Source: Sinonovacula constricta (Eukaryota > Mollusca > Bivalvia > Cardiida > Solecurtidae). Taken from it: DNA of 64,000 nucleotides. The position numbers and the translations under genes were made by a program. The stretch is from the NCBI GenBank assembly GCA_007844125.1, contig CM017559.1:36637423-36701422 (forward strand), given 5' to 3'. Under the pieces are notes generated by a model. It was not told the DNA's origin, made no database searches, and worked only from the letters and a program-made list of their open reading frames with translations. Shown here in pieces: positions 28,496 to 40,436 of the stretch (the first letter of the stretch is position 1; the number at the start of each line of letters is the position of its first letter).

Positions 28496-29005
28496 TCATA
28501 CTTTTAAAACTTGTATTTGTATTCATGTAGCTTTTCTATATACAAAACTTGCATTTGTATTGATTTAATACTGTCCCTGTATACGAAACTTTCATTTGTA
28601 TTCATTTAACAACTATTGCTCTATACAGAACTTGCATTTGTATTCATTAAATGACTATTGCTCTATACAAAACTTGCATTTGTATTCATTTAATAACTAT
28701 TGCTCTATACAGAACTTGCATTTGTATTCATTAAATGACTATTGCTCTATACAAAACTTGCATATGTATTCATTTAATAACTATTGCTCTATACAGAACT
28801 TGCATTTGTATTCATTTAATAACTATTGCTCTATACAAAACTTGCATTTGTATTCATTTAATAACTATTGCTCTATACAAAACTTGCATTTGTATTCATT
28901 TAATAACTATTGCTCTATACAGAACTTGCATTTGTATTTATTAAATGACTATTGCTCTATACAAAAATTGCATTTGTATTCACTTAATAAGTATTGCTGT
29001 ATACA
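28496..29005. repeat. 42-bp minisatellite, about 12 copies
   Basis: The unit combines TGCATTTGTATTCATTTAAT with AACTATTGCTCTATACAAAA. The 42-bp period equals 14 codons, giving a 175-codon plus-strand frame (28596-29123) of a repeated 14-residue YSFNNYCSIQNLHL peptide and an overlapping shorter one. I regard these as artefacts of the period. The unit is unrelated by eye to the other 42-bp array at 22.5 kb. Confidence 0.93.
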
Positions 29006-30314
29006 TTTTTATCGTTCGTCCTTTATAACAACCTACTTTATTTCTGATGCAAACAACGTTGAGTTTGAGTCTTTAATCTCAGTCACTACCATGTTCATTT
29101 ACATGTACGTGGAGAAATTTTAAATATAGTTTTAAATGGTATAAGCAGAAACAATCAAAATGATACAATGGCTTACATATTCACGTATTTTATTATTCAT
29201 TTGTTACATTTCCGTTCATTGTCTATAACGCTGATGGCTTAAACTTTTTGCAAATTTGTTTTAGCAGCCTAAAACTTCTTATGACTCAAATCAAATTGAT
29301 CGAAATAGTGTTCTATTGGATAAGAAAGATTAACAGATACACACTTTAGAATGATATCAAGGCCAATAGTGCATCCTCTGAACTACTTTATCATTTAAAC
29401 CGCAACTAAGAACTCCAATTTGAAAATGCTATATTAGTATGTATTAATGTTCAGTGAAAACAGTAACGATTAATGTAGACCAAAAAGTTACAAATAAGCT
29501 TCATGACAGAACATTGTCTACCACAGCTGCTATGGGGATTTTATAAAATTATAAGATGAAAGTAAACAAAGCAAAGTGATCATATGTCCTTGTCATAATA
29601 ACAAGTTTGCGTGGCTTTTATATAAACTTAAAAATATATATTTCGCTTTACAGATTTAATATTTGTATTCATTTTATATCGCTTTGATAGAGTGTCAATC
29701 TTACCGTAGTTGCACAGACCTTAATCGTGAAGCATTGAGTTAAGCCGATGATGAAGTCCTTAGATATCAAATCGTATGACAGACGTTATAAACTGTGATA
29801 GATTAATTAAACTGTCATAAGAACGTTTACACCGGTCGATGTGACCTGTCAATCATAGTATTATTATTCTTTATTGCGCAGCTGACTGTCAAACGTAACA
29901 ATAATTTTTTTTGCAACTCGAGGTTCTGAAGGAAATTAATGACCAGGGGCACGTGCTGGTGACAATAGTTTAGACAAGACGAGATTAATTGAGCAGATAT
30001 AACAAACATCATAGTCGCCCAAATGCTAGAGACTATTTAGACGCTACAATTTGACTTCACGACTATCTCAAACCTTCTTTTGTGGTTAGTGCTGAAGTCT
30101 TCTCGAACATTAGGATGGCGATCTATTATCACGCAAAGCATTACTATTCAAAATATGCAGAAGTAATAAGTAAATACTCATGTTTTCAAGATGTTCCATT
30201 TGTAGTCCTACAAATATTTTCTAGCTATCCGATTACATTTACTGTTAATTTTTGAAATAAAACTTATATAACGACGTTATGTAATCGTTAATATAAAGCT
30301 CGCCGACTGAATAA
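29006..30314. other. unannotated AT-rich stretch
   Basis: No coding motifs, RNA genes or recognised repeats. Confidence 0.55.
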
Positions 30315-32330
30315 TTGCTTTCTAATATTTAACATAATGGGTACATTTGATATTACTTAAGATAGTTTTGTTATCAAGCTTTTAGATAATGGCTATGTTA
30401 GAGAAGTCAAAGGGCTAATCGTTGATGTATTTAGGTGATTGCTTACATAAGTTTCATTGAAGGGCTGATCGGCTATGTATTTAAGTAGATATTTTGATTA
30501 AGTCACGCATTTACGAGTAATTAAAGTGGTATACCGACGGACCTGTTCTTTTGGCTGGCATTGCACATAGGATATCGTCCATTATTTAGGACAAACTATT
30601 AAGATAAAGTAAAAGTATACTTTTGATGAACATATGTTTACTTTTAAGTTGTGATTTTCTTTTCACAGTACAACTACCAAACATATTTTTAAATTATTTG
30701 TCAATGGAGATTTAAATTTTCAAGTGAATATCCACACAAAGCAAATGTTTTTCTGCTAATCGTAAACTTAATGTACATGAATATTATCTATGCCCAATAA
30801 ATATGAATTGCATCACAACTGTCTTAGACATATTTAAAATCTAGTTTAAAGATTGTTTAAAAAATAGTTAAATCATAAAATCAAAGCGTAAATTATATTT
30901 ACGGTCATTATAATTTTGCTTATTTAAGTTACAGCCGGCGAAATGACCGTATGTGTTTTCTGTCTTAAAATACTTTGTTGTAAGTAACGTAAAGAAAGAG
31001 AACTGGATTTTCTTAACATAATCACTGTTCTGATGATTAAAAATGGAAATCATAAACAATCAAGGATGATTAATGGAAGCCCTCTAATGACTGACATTAA
31101 AGACCTCGCGATTACAATAGAGAGATAGATAATGTTCATGTTATCATAAGTTGTTGTCAAAATCCCATTTCGCGAATACACAATCTTTAAAATCATGTTT
31201 ATTATCATGTACAGTGCGACTTTCTTTCTTATTTGTCTTTTAGTTAAAAGGGTCTTTGTTTTGTAACTTCAAAAAGTAACAATAAACTTATACCGGTAAT
31301 CATTGCTGACATAATATCAGCAGAGGATTAGATAAGTTATTATCGTAGTTAATTGAAAGTTCATTTTGAAATACTAAATGCGCATATAAGACGGTATTAA
31401 AATATTTCAAAAAATACTTTACAGTTCAACTGTTGTTAAATTTCAAAGTAACCCACACAACATAGAAATTGTAAGTTAATTCAGAATGGGGGCTATTGTT
31501 AATTGAAAATTAGACCACACAGTGCAGGGTCTTCATTAACAGATTGTCCTGAACATATTTTTATGACACCATCTGTTCAATAAAATATAAAACGTATATA
31601 ATGTAATTATAATTGCGACCAAAGTAAATAATACAATAGCAGTTACTTTCCCTTTCTGTAAATAAATATAAATGTAAGCTGTTAAATAATAAATTCTTTT
31701 TTACACAATGATGGTTTGACGCGAACGTTTTTCTATCCCAACGATACGGCAGGTTATACAGCTGAAGGAACTGTTCTCTATGAAAAAATGGGAATGGGAA
31801 TGGAATTAATATGTTAATGCAAAATTATTTGATACAGCTTTATAGAGTTTCAAATTTTATTGAGAATTTCTAACGAGATAAAAGCTCTTAAAACGCAGGG
31901 AACATATAATTTATCTCTACTAAGCTAATCTAAAGCAAAATGTCTATGGTTTAGCTTATTTTAATTGAATAAATTACAGTTTACGATTGTGCTTATTTAA
32001 TAAATTTCTCAAGTACGTTTTATATCAAACAATTTCTTGGTAATTGGAGTAAATATAATTAAAAAATAATTTTAAACAATTAAATGCAACAATGATTCGC
32101 ATGTGATCCATCGTAAATAATCGGTTTCTCGAGGTCGACATTAATCGACAACAATTCAGTGTGTGTAACTTGTATATTCTTAAATTACAATTTGAGCGAG
32201 TCGATTGCGCCTGGTGTTTGTCGGCAATTGCCACTTAACCGTCATGGGCAATATCCTCTAGGTGGCTAATAAGGTCTTAAGTCGTGTCGATTGAGTTTAT
32301 TTTTAAGTTTCGAAAATAGTATTTACATTT
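30315..32330 (+). repeat. diverged direct segment duplication, left copy
   Basis: A non-coding segment with a diverged second copy at 35.53-38.82 kb in the same orientation. Collinear anchors include TTACTTAAGA...TTTAGATAATGG (about 30355-30390; right about 35566-35600) and GCGATTACA (about 31108; right about 36179). Others are CAG(A/C)GGATTAG (about 31319; right about 36381), the exact 19-mer GAGATAAAAGCTCTTAAAA (31875; right 38424) and TGGGCAATATCCT (32245; right 38738). No long open frame exists in either copy. The pair flanks the Penelope-like element, so it could be an old tandem duplication later invaded, or long terminal repeats of an unrecognised element. Confidence 0.75.
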
Positions 32331-32705
32331 GATTTTAGATCCTTTCTGTAGGTTACATAAAACTGCATTTTAAAAATTAAAGACAAAAAAAAAAATGTAG
32401 AGTTTTGCAGGATTAAGAATATAGAGAAGGGCAAATATAAACTTGCAAACCAAATTCATTGTTGTGAATGAGCGACTTTTTACATGTATAACCTGTGATG
32501 AATATTATTAAAAATAACAAAATATCTGCTGTGCATAAATGCTTCTTTCTACAAATTCTACGAGCCGTCAACACGACAGAAAAATAAAAAAAAAAAGCGT
32601 CCATAGCAGTTGTAAAAAGCAGCGTAGATGAAGGTGTGTTGATATGAATTTAGGTTCTCAATTAATAATAATAATTTTTAGGACATATTCTTCCCCAACT
32701 CGATA
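32331..32705. other. spacer before the Penelope-like element
   Basis: AT-rich sequence with no recognised feature. The true 5' end of the retroelement may lie within it. Confidence 0.45.
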
Positions 32706-33290
32706 TTGATGGATAATACAGCAGATATTGGGAGTAATCTAAAGCCGCGTCTAAAGTCACTTTGCGACTTCTTCAAAAGACAAAGATATGGTGTACATTA
32801 TAGTGTACACACTACCTATGTTTCTTATACAACGGTTATGAATGAAGTAAATAATAATATAAATATTGTTCATGAATGTTCAAACGTAATAAGTGCGATC
32901 TTATGGAATATTTGTTATCTTTTATCCACCGACACAACTATTGTCGATTATGCGACGTTGTATAATACTTATAATTGGTGGAGAAGTCCTGGACTTATAT
33001 CTGGGGAAAACGACCGTCGTACAGTAGGTCAGCTAGTAGATCTCCACAACATGAATGTCATCACACCGAATAGGATGAGGAAAAAAGTAATAAACAAAGC
33101 AAACATCATCTGTCCATTGAATCCATTCATCGAATGTTCTGTACTACAAAAATACACAAAGGAAATACCCTATTGCGACCTGAATAAGATTATTCAGGAT
33201 CCTTTTCAATGTGTAAGCATATCTTCTAGACTATTAATCGGGTCATCGGAAGACTGTGTAAAAATTCCAAATACTTGGTACAGACCATAG
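32706..33290 (+). pseudogene. 194-codon open frame; C-terminal end is PLE RT
   Basis: The longest clean open frame in this AT-rich neighbourhood, starting ATGATGGATAATACAGC. Its last part (DPFQCVSISSRLLIGSSEDCVK) continues, after a frameshift near 33262, into a plus-strand frame reading NSKYLVQTIDTVLVDQ, which fits the PLE RT segment before motif A. The first 120 or so residues are not recognised. They are Cys-containing and include YNWWRSPGLISGENDRR. They may be the poorly conserved PLE N-terminus or another sequence fused by rearrangement. At this base composition 194 codons without a stop is unlikely by chance, so I treat it as a coding remnant. Confidence 0.55.
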
Positions 33291-33664
33291 ACACAGTCCT
33301 AGTAGATCAAAAGGACAACTGCGCCCCACAGAATGTAGCGTCACTGTTCCCCAACACTTATTTAGATAAGCCATTATCAGTAATAAAATAAATGTTAAAA
33401 TCAGACCAGATACAAAAGAAAAGAACACCTAAATCAGTAAATGTTATCAGGAAGTTGTTTGAAATCACAATAACGACATATTTGCTGAGTAGAGACGGTA
33501 TCTATCAACAAAAGGTTGGCACAGTATCCCCTATAGTGGCTAACAGTTATATGGCGTGGCTGAAGCAGAAGCGAATGTTCACCTATCTTGCAAACCACAG
33601 TTTTGGAAAAGAGAGGTGTGTGACATATTGTAAAAAATCTATAAGATTCAATTATAGCACCTAA
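33262..33664 (+). pseudogene. PLE reverse transcriptase core, broken
   Basis: The frame from 33262 carries NSKYLVQTIDTV, then QNVASLFPNT at the place of RT motif A. The catalytic Asp of this motif in PLEs is replaced by Asn, which is a lesion. After an in-frame TAA just before 33392 it continues with VIRKLFEITITTYL, DGIYQQKVGT and VSPIVANSYM. The Met-Gly-Ser residues usual between GT and P-x-SP are missing. The YxDD box expected downstream is not visible. Confidence 0.82.
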
Positions 33665-33801
33665 CAGATCATCCCAACACTATAGATGCCACAGACTGTA
33701 TCAAGTTTACCCGCTAAGAGGCAAGCAACGGAACTATTCCTATTTTTCATATTTTAAATAGTCTCATTATCAGAAAATGTATGGGTTGTGCAATTGGCTA
33801 A

Positions 33802-34211
33802 TATGAAAACGACCCACCCTGATCAATATCTGCATTTCATTACAGCACATCATAATATACCACAAACAGGGAGTTATCAGAATTTTCTTAGATTGTTCTG
33901 ACAATATCGTGACAGAAAGCAGGTAATTGTTCACATACGACAGGCACGACAAAAATATGGTTATCCCATGTTTGCATTTTAGAAAGTAAAGAGACAGAAC
34001 AAACCGAATTAGAAGAAAAGTAATAACGCTTGAAGAAAGGCAAAGAATAAAAATCACAATGTTTAATGTCCTGCCATAGATCAAGCGATTTACAAATATT
34101 ATGTTTTGAGTAATGAAGAAACATCACATGATAACATCTGTAAAACCACTCAACACCCTTCGTAACAAACCTGGACAACCTAAAGACAAAATAGAGACAA
34201 ACATGAAATAG
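33802..34211 (+). pseudogene. PLE RT C-terminal part, fragmented
   Basis: Short frames in the right order match the PLE region after the RT palm: MKTTHPDQYLHFITAHHN (33802 on), HIRQARQKYGYPMFAF (about 33930-33980, frame broken) and VKPLNTLRNKPGQPKDKI (34140 on, ending at TAG). Stops and shifts separate them. The order and the Pro-Leu-Asn-Thr-Leu-Arg and Pro-Lys-Asp-Lys pattern are what identify the family. Confidence 0.8.
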
Positions 34212-34351
34212 GAAATTGTTTATAAAATACTATACAAAAAATGTAATCAAGTATTAATTGGAGATATAGGTATGACGTTAGAAATACGGAATTCATATGA
34301 ATATGTCGAACAGCATATGCGGGCACCTTTTAGCAAAGCCATTAATAAAGA
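34212..34351 (+). pseudogene. PLE GIY-YIG endonuclease, first half
   Basis: The frame reads EIVYKI (GIY region), KKCNQVLIGDIGMTLEIR (YIG region, with Leu for Tyr and the conserved Arg retained), then EQHMRAPFSKAINKE and a stop. This is the GIY-YIG nuclease of Penelope-like elements, which nicks target DNA for priming. The domain stops here and resumes only after the LINE insertion, at about 35206. Confidence 0.8.
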
Positions 34352-34374
34352 ATAATTAACATATTACAACAAAA

Positions 34375-35205
34375 TGTGCTATGAAGGATCATGATAACAT
34401 TTGGACGCTATCCTTTATATATTACTCGTTTTGTGATAATTATTGAGTACTGCTGTAAAATAATACATGTAAATATAATTACTGTTATATTGTATGAACA
34501 AGGTGTGAAAGATTGTTTAAATGGTTGCAAAAACTGGGTTTACAATGTAAAAACCTTATTAGACAGGTATGGTTTTTCAGAAGTGTTTCAGAATCAAAAT
34601 TCAATTAATAAAAAACATTCCCTCTGATATTTAAACAACGTATTATTGACACTTTTACACAAGAATGGTATGGCTTATTGAATAGTAATAATGTATTAGA
34701 TTTTTATAAGAATATAAAGGACATGCCAAGCTACGAACCATACTTGGATATTTTACCTAATGATCTAAGACATTTTATTGCAAAAATGAGAATTTCTGCA
34801 CATTCTCTAAGAATTCACACTGAACGATTTTCAAGAAATCCTTTATCTAGAGAAAGAAGATACTGTTTGTTATGTAATAACAGAGACATTGAAGATGTCT
34901 TTCATTTTATTTGTATATGCCCAGTATACACTGATTTAAGAAAAAAATGCCTCAACTCAACTTTGTATAATAGACCGTCTGTATATAAAATGTGTTAATA
35001 ATGCATAAAGTTCATTCTCTAATGTTGTTTCTTTTATCCTTTTATAATCCAACAATCACATAAAAAGCTTAATATATTGACTTTATTATTTCCTTGCTTT
35101 CATATTAATAACTAAACCGGATACTATATTTGTATATTTTATGTATAATACGATGATGTACATGAGTACAAATCTGAATAAAAATATGTTCTGTTCTGTT
35201 CTGTT
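34375..35205 (+). mobile_element. 5'-truncated LINE nested in the PLE
   Basis: A plus-strand fragment containing only the C-terminal part and 3' end of a LINE related to the 24-28 kb copy. It begins around FGRYPLYITRF, continues with GCKNWVYNVKTLL, shifts frame near 34612, then reads PSYEPYLDILP, CLLCNNRDIEDVFHFICICP and a truncated end (VYKMC, stop at 34996-34998). The 3' end is AATATGTTCTGTTCTGTTCT, i.e. a (TTCTG) tail shared with the other copy. The 5' truncation is typical of target-primed reverse transcription. Its 5' edge is uncertain by a few tens of bases. Confidence 0.85.
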
Positions 35206-35385
35206 TAATCACAAACATGACTGGGAGGGAGTCCCTGTAATTGGCAGAGGAGGTGTCAAAATACTATGTCGAAAAAGCAATCTGCATCACGAATACCACG
35301 GCCATGAAGCGGGATAAGGGAGCCCGACTACTTTCAAAGGTGTATTACCAAATGAGTCACTCTGACAATGAACACAGTGGTGGTT
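35206..35385 (+). pseudogene. PLE GIY-YIG endonuclease, second half
   Basis: Immediately after the LINE tail one frame reads HKHDWEGVPVIGRGGVK. A shifted frame (from about 35241) then reads EKAICITNTTAMKRDKGARL followed by LSKVYYQM. This matches the end of PLE endonucleases, which typically have an N-H-x-x-D-W motif, an EAI-x-IR segment and a final MNRDxG...LS-x-x-Y. It completes the domain broken off at 34351, so the LINE landed inside the endonuclease. Confidence 0.78.
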
Positions 35386-35524
35386 ATGTCTCATGTAAAA
35401 ATTTAGTTATTGTATTTAAATAATGTTTAAAGTTAGTTGCAACGTGCCATCCACCTAAACTTGATGTTTCAAAAAACTATGCATCTGGGAAACAAAAGCC
35501 ATTTATTTAAAAAGACATAAATTA

Positions 35525-38500
35525 ATATTTAATATTTGATTTATTATTGAGTCCATTTGACATCACTTAAGAGATCATCGACATAAAGCTTCCAGATAAT
35601 GGTTACATTAGTTTCTTCAAAAAGCTACTCGTCTTTGTATTAAATTGGCAACTGTGACAAAGCCGATTTGCCTTTTTTCTATCAGCTGGCTTAAGAGTAT
35701 GCTCTATTATTGGTAACATATGCTGTTACAATGTGTTTTTAAGGAATTTAACAGATTTGAATTTATATTACTTTTAAAAATTAGGATAACTACTATTTAC
35801 TGCATATCTATATAATGTTTATAAACTCAGCAAGCATTTACGGGTTTACGTTTTTTGAATAACACATTTAATTTACATTAAATATTTTGGACATTTTTAC
35901 ATTCATTACAACGATTTTTAGGCAATCTCAACAAAAGCGTTTAGTAAAACTGTAAACTACACATACATATTGTTACAGTATCAATTATTTACATTATACG
36001 CCCCGCTCCTCCCGCAAAGTTACTGCAGTCGCTTTTTGGTTTAAAATGAGATGTAAGAATATCTTTTAAAGTGTTGGATGTTTTAACATTATCTTTTGTT
36101 TTGTTTAAACGGTGAAAGGAATAATAAACTGTCATGGGGTGTTAATAGAAGCAATCACACTTGTGATAATTAGGACATTGCGATTACAGTAAAGAGACAA
36201 ATAATTATAATTCTTATATAACGCCTGATGCAAAAATGATATAACCTGAATACACAATGTTTAAAACTTAATACATGTAACAATCGCCTTTTCTTTCAGC
36301 AGAAATTGCTTTGTCTAGGCATTCAGCCAAGTATCTGCAGGGCGAACAATAAACCACTACCCGCATTTGGCATTATTTCAGCACAGGATTAGCGAATTTA
36401 TGAATGTAGCTAATTGTAGCTAGTTAGTCCGTTGGCGAAACTAACTGCATATACAAAATAGCAACACTTTTCTTTTTTTTAAACCAGTGCTATATTTCAG
36501 AGCATTTGACCAAACTTGTTTGTTAATTCAAAATGCCGGCTTTGTTGAATCCCAAATTAGAAGTGCACGATAGGCATGATGAGTTTGTATCGGGCATTCA
36601 CATTAATTTGTATTTTAAGGATAACAGTAACAACACTATAGCAGCTCCTCTTGGAAGGGAAAAGCAAGTTAAGTGAAAAACATACACTACTTCTTGCGGC
36701 TTGTATCGTGAATTCCCTCGGGAAGATAGGATGAAGGCATAACGAATGCTAGAAAGCTGATAAACAAGCCATGATTAATATCATTATTGCATCGTAATAT
36801 CAAGGACAAGAGGATAAACGAGATTTATAGTTCCTTATTATGATACATCTCCTGTGTATTTAGCTGGGAATATACCCACTAGGAAACATTAAACGAAATT
36901 ACAGGTATTTAATGGACGTCAGTACAGACATGTTTTCGTCGTAAACTGTAGCAAATTCACAAAACAGAAGTCAAATGAACACTTTAACAATTAAACTTAA
37001 ATAAATACCGAATATGTATTTAGGTATCAGGTTCACTCGTTGTTCTCGTTCAACAATATTAAAGAAAACAAAAAACAGCAGTATTTTATGGTTGAAAATA
37101 TAAAGTGAAAAACCCTTGTCAATAGGTATTTGATAACAGACCCTTGACAGGCCTTGCTATACGATAAGGCGATTTCTATAATTAACACTTCAGTATTATT
37201 CAATATTATAGTCATTAAAATCTACCCAAACGAAAATCATCATTGTCTTTTTTATTCTGAAAGTTGATATTAAAATACCTCTTCGGTTGAGATCCCCACA
37301 AACCAGCGAGTGGATGTATTCTAAAAAAGGTTGTGAAAATGAATAGGTGGACAGGTTTTAACCAAAATAGAACAGACGTCACATCGATTTATCTTGATAT
37401 ACATGATATTAAATCTAATATAATCTGCATAAAAATATAGCTGACATTTATGAATACAACAACAAGATTGTCACAGTTAGGAATATTCAAGAAAGTCACC
37501 GATGAAGTCGAGACGTATATCTATCTGTGATATTAATTAGTCAAATATGTTTCGTAAAAACTTGTACGCGATATTTTTATTTGCTCTTAGATAACAGCAA
37601 ACTGTTACATAAAACGAAAAGGAAGTTTTTGTAATGAAATGAAACGTTTACCAACTCAATGACGTCATTGCGCCACAGTATGCAATATTAAATTCTGTAT
37701 AGGCCAAGGAACCCCCTATTGTCAAACTGTTCACCTCATAGTGTTCTGGTTATTTGCAACAATCGTCTGGTCTATTACTGACGTTATATGCAAATAGCCA
37801 CTGACTATAAACATATTAATCTGTCGAGAACATTTATTACTACATAGTAAATGACTACCTTTTATCAGAAAAGACAAAGTACACAGCCAGACAAATTCAT
37901 AAAATTTTACATAAATAAATAATTTGTGTTAGTGTGTATTAAACCCTAATTTGCTTGTTACGCAATATATATGTATGAAAATAATTTCATAATATTTCAC
38001 ATCATATTTGTATTTATTATTACAAGCGCATATTGGTTTATTCTTATTAGCTATTTTTCCATTTCATAACATATAAAGAAAGGTTATTTATTCTTTTGTA
38101 ATGTTTAAAACATACTTTCGTTATAAGGAGCATCATTATGGTAGACTTTTTTTCTTACGTCTGTAAATATATTCCTGCCGTTAAAAATTAATACGATTTT
38201 AATAAGTTTGCAAAGTTTCTTGAACAAAGTGCACTTTTAGTGACCCCAACGATAGATTAAAACTATCACAAAATTAACAACTATAGCTACAATACCACCA
38301 ATAACCCATCCATAGAATTTTTAAGTAAATGCAGTTAATGTACGTAATCAACTCAAGACGTGTCTGGTAATGTGTTAAGTGATACTGCTACATATAGTTC
38401 CAATTTTATTGAGATTTTCTTATGAGATAAAAGCTCTTAAAATGCAGGGAGCAAATAGTTATGTCTCCATTTTGCACATCTAAAACAGAAGCTTATTTTA

Positions 38501-38820
38501 ACAAATTGTCCAATTAAGTTTTATATAAACATTTTTTTGAAAATCGAAATAAATAAAAGTAACTAAAACAAAAAACACAATTAGATAAAGCAATAGTTTG
38601 CACGCCATTTATCGTAAACTATACCGACGTCGATATTTATCGGCAACAATGTAATTTGTGTTACTTATATACTCTTTAATAACAGAGAGTCGATCGCTGC
38701 CGCTATTGATCCGCGGCATTTCCGGTAACAACCGCCCTGGGCAATATCCTTTATGTGGCCTATGTCAACTTAAGTCGTAGTCGATGGATGTTGCTTTTAA
38801 ATGTGATACTTTTGAACTCA
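35525..38820 (+). repeat. diverged direct segment duplication, right copy
   Basis: Partner of 30315-32330. Similarity runs collinearly from TTTGACATCACTTAAGAG (about 35557) to about 36690 and from about 38385 to 38820. The intervening 1.6-1.7 kb has no counterpart in the left copy, so it was inserted here or lost there. That middle piece has no coding motif. It includes the perfect 14-bp palindrome CAATGACGTCATTG at 37657-37670, a CRE-type TGACGTCA site of unknown relevance. Confidence 0.72.
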
Positions 38821-39841
38821 AATGAAATACCGCGCGAAAGGGAAAATGTTGTCATGTGTTTAAAGGTACAGTTCATAAAAATACATAACGATTTAATTCA
38901 TTTGATCAACAACACCTTTCGATGAATAATCTGTTATGTGCATGTAAATTCACACCGTGTTCAATACCAGCGAACGTATTGTTATTTAAAAAACAATTTC
39001 AACAGGGAGTATTGACGTTTTATTTAAACTAATACAATATTTTTAACATGCATCTGTTTTATTACAGTCAGATTTCAAAGTCAAGAAGAAATAACTCTAC
39101 TGATCACATTATTAAAGATTAGATATTACAGGTATGTTGTGTTTTCCGACCATCCATATATTAAATCATGACACAGTTTTCTATTGAGATGATCAATTAA
39201 TTTTTTTTTGTAAATTTTTCATTTATTTTGTCGGAGAAATTCGTGCAATGTCTTGCTTAGAATGTGATTATGTTGTCATTATAGTTTCTCTGGACACTAA
39301 TATTAGGAATATTGAACTATACCAAGTTTAGAAAAGATTTTCAATCTGCATATATGGGATGGCACTTATTCTTGCACTAGTAGGTATGGCGGTAGCTAGT
39401 CATACTTAATTGTCTTGTCTCACTGGTTTGGTAACCTTTTGCAGTGCAAAACATTTTTACGTCGGTCTTTTTGAATCGATGGATGGCTTGAAGCAGTGGA
39501 AATTAATTTTCTCAACAGACACATCCAAAGCAGTTTTGATCACTTTGACGGTCTTAAAATATCTATGTTGTCATTTGATTCATTCTATATGGATTGTTAC
39601 ATGTGTTGCCTTTGATGGGCACATGACTTTGGTTCCTCAATTCCTTCTTCCCCTTCTTCCCATGAACAATATCCTAATATCATTTACATTTTCTTTGGTA
39701 ATCTTTCCATCATTTAGTTTACAATCAGTGAGTTTGTGTAGCTTTTCTAAGGAAAGCAATACTTCTCTTTTAATTATTTATCAAAGAAAGCATCAGTGCT
39801 TAGGCATTTTTATTAACGTAGATCAGTTTTTATCCCCATTG
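38821..39841. other. unannotated stretch
   Basis: AT-rich. A 156-codon plus-strand frame (39410-39880, with no early ATG) has no recognisable domain and runs into a dispersed repeat, so I do not call it. Confidence 0.5.
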
Positions 39842-40110
39842 CTTGCATCTGAGAAACCACCTCAGGAAGTGCGAGATTAGAGCTCGTAAAAACGGGTTAA
39901 GCACCCTATTCTGTCACTTTTGCTGAGTGTCCGTTCCAAGGCGGCAACTGTTGGGTTTGCTCGTTTTGTTAAATTACTTATCACAGAGTTTTTATTACTT
40001 TTACATTTGGCTTACATGTGAATTCCTTTGTCCTGTGCTTTTACCAGTTTTGGTATATGTTGCAATGCTCATAGTACTGTTCATGTACTTTTATTAAACT
40101 CTCCTCAATC
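39842..40110 (+). repeat. dispersed repeat copy 2
   Basis: The best preserved copy of the family seen at 21.75, 44.17 and 44.55 kb. It runs from GAGAAACCACCTCAGGAAGT through TTAGAGCTCG, AAAACGGGTTAAGCACCC, GGCGGCAACTGTTGGGTTTG and CTTTTACATTTGGCTTACAT to TTTTGGTATATGTTGCAATG and CTCATAGTAC. It is in the same orientation as the other copies. Confidence 0.75.
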
Positions 40111-40436
40111 TCCACCAAAGAAGGTAATTGAATTGTCTATTTAAGTATGAATATTTTAAAGCCACAAATCAACAGACATTTAAAATAAAATAAAAATATA
40201 TATTCCGCTTTCTGTAAATGTTTTGCCACAAGCCGGGCTTATATTGATTATACTTGATTGATCAATAAGCCAGTTATATCTTACACAGATAAGCATTATC
40301 ACATGACCAAAAGGCACCATCTTACTGTGGAATTCATATTATAAAACTTTTATTCTCGTTAGAATGTTTTAACATATCAGTACTGTGTCTACTTTAACAC
40401 AAACATGTAATGTTTTGTTTTGATAAAAAATAATTC
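40111..40436. other. unannotated AT-rich spacer
   Basis: Nothing recognised. Confidence 0.5.

Larger units (their letters stand above)
32706..35385 (+). mobile_element. decayed Penelope-like retroelement, interrupted by a LINE
   Basis: A plus-strand Penelope-like element (PLE) with RT followed by a C-terminal GIY-YIG endonuclease, the canonical Penelope/Poseidon/Neptune order. Pieces in order: the RT N-terminal part (to 33290, then frame-shifted from about 33262), RT core with YQQKVGTVSPIVANSYM (33392-33664), HPDQYLHFITAHHN (33802 on), PLNTLRNKPGQPKDKI (34140-34211), and the first half of GIY-YIG (34212-34351). A LINE fragment of about 830 bp follows, then the end of the endonuclease (35206-35385). 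Many stops and frameshifts make it inactive. The element is flanked by the two copies of the 30.3/35.5 kb segment duplication. Confidence 0.85.

Noticed and set aside
28596..29123. 175-codon repeat protein in the second 42-bp array
   Set aside because: Same period artefact; no homology or gene context.
32706..33290. Virus-derived or novel host gene
   Set aside because: The C-terminal part continues, after a frameshift, into Penelope-like RT sequence, so a retroelement origin is simpler. The first part remains unidentified.
37657..37670. CRE-driven promoter
   Set aside because: A perfect CAATGACGTCATTG palindrome is present, but no other promoter element or first exon is seen nearby.
39410..39880. 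156-codon plus-strand protein
   Set aside because: No domain, no proper start, and its 3' end lies in a dispersed repeat.
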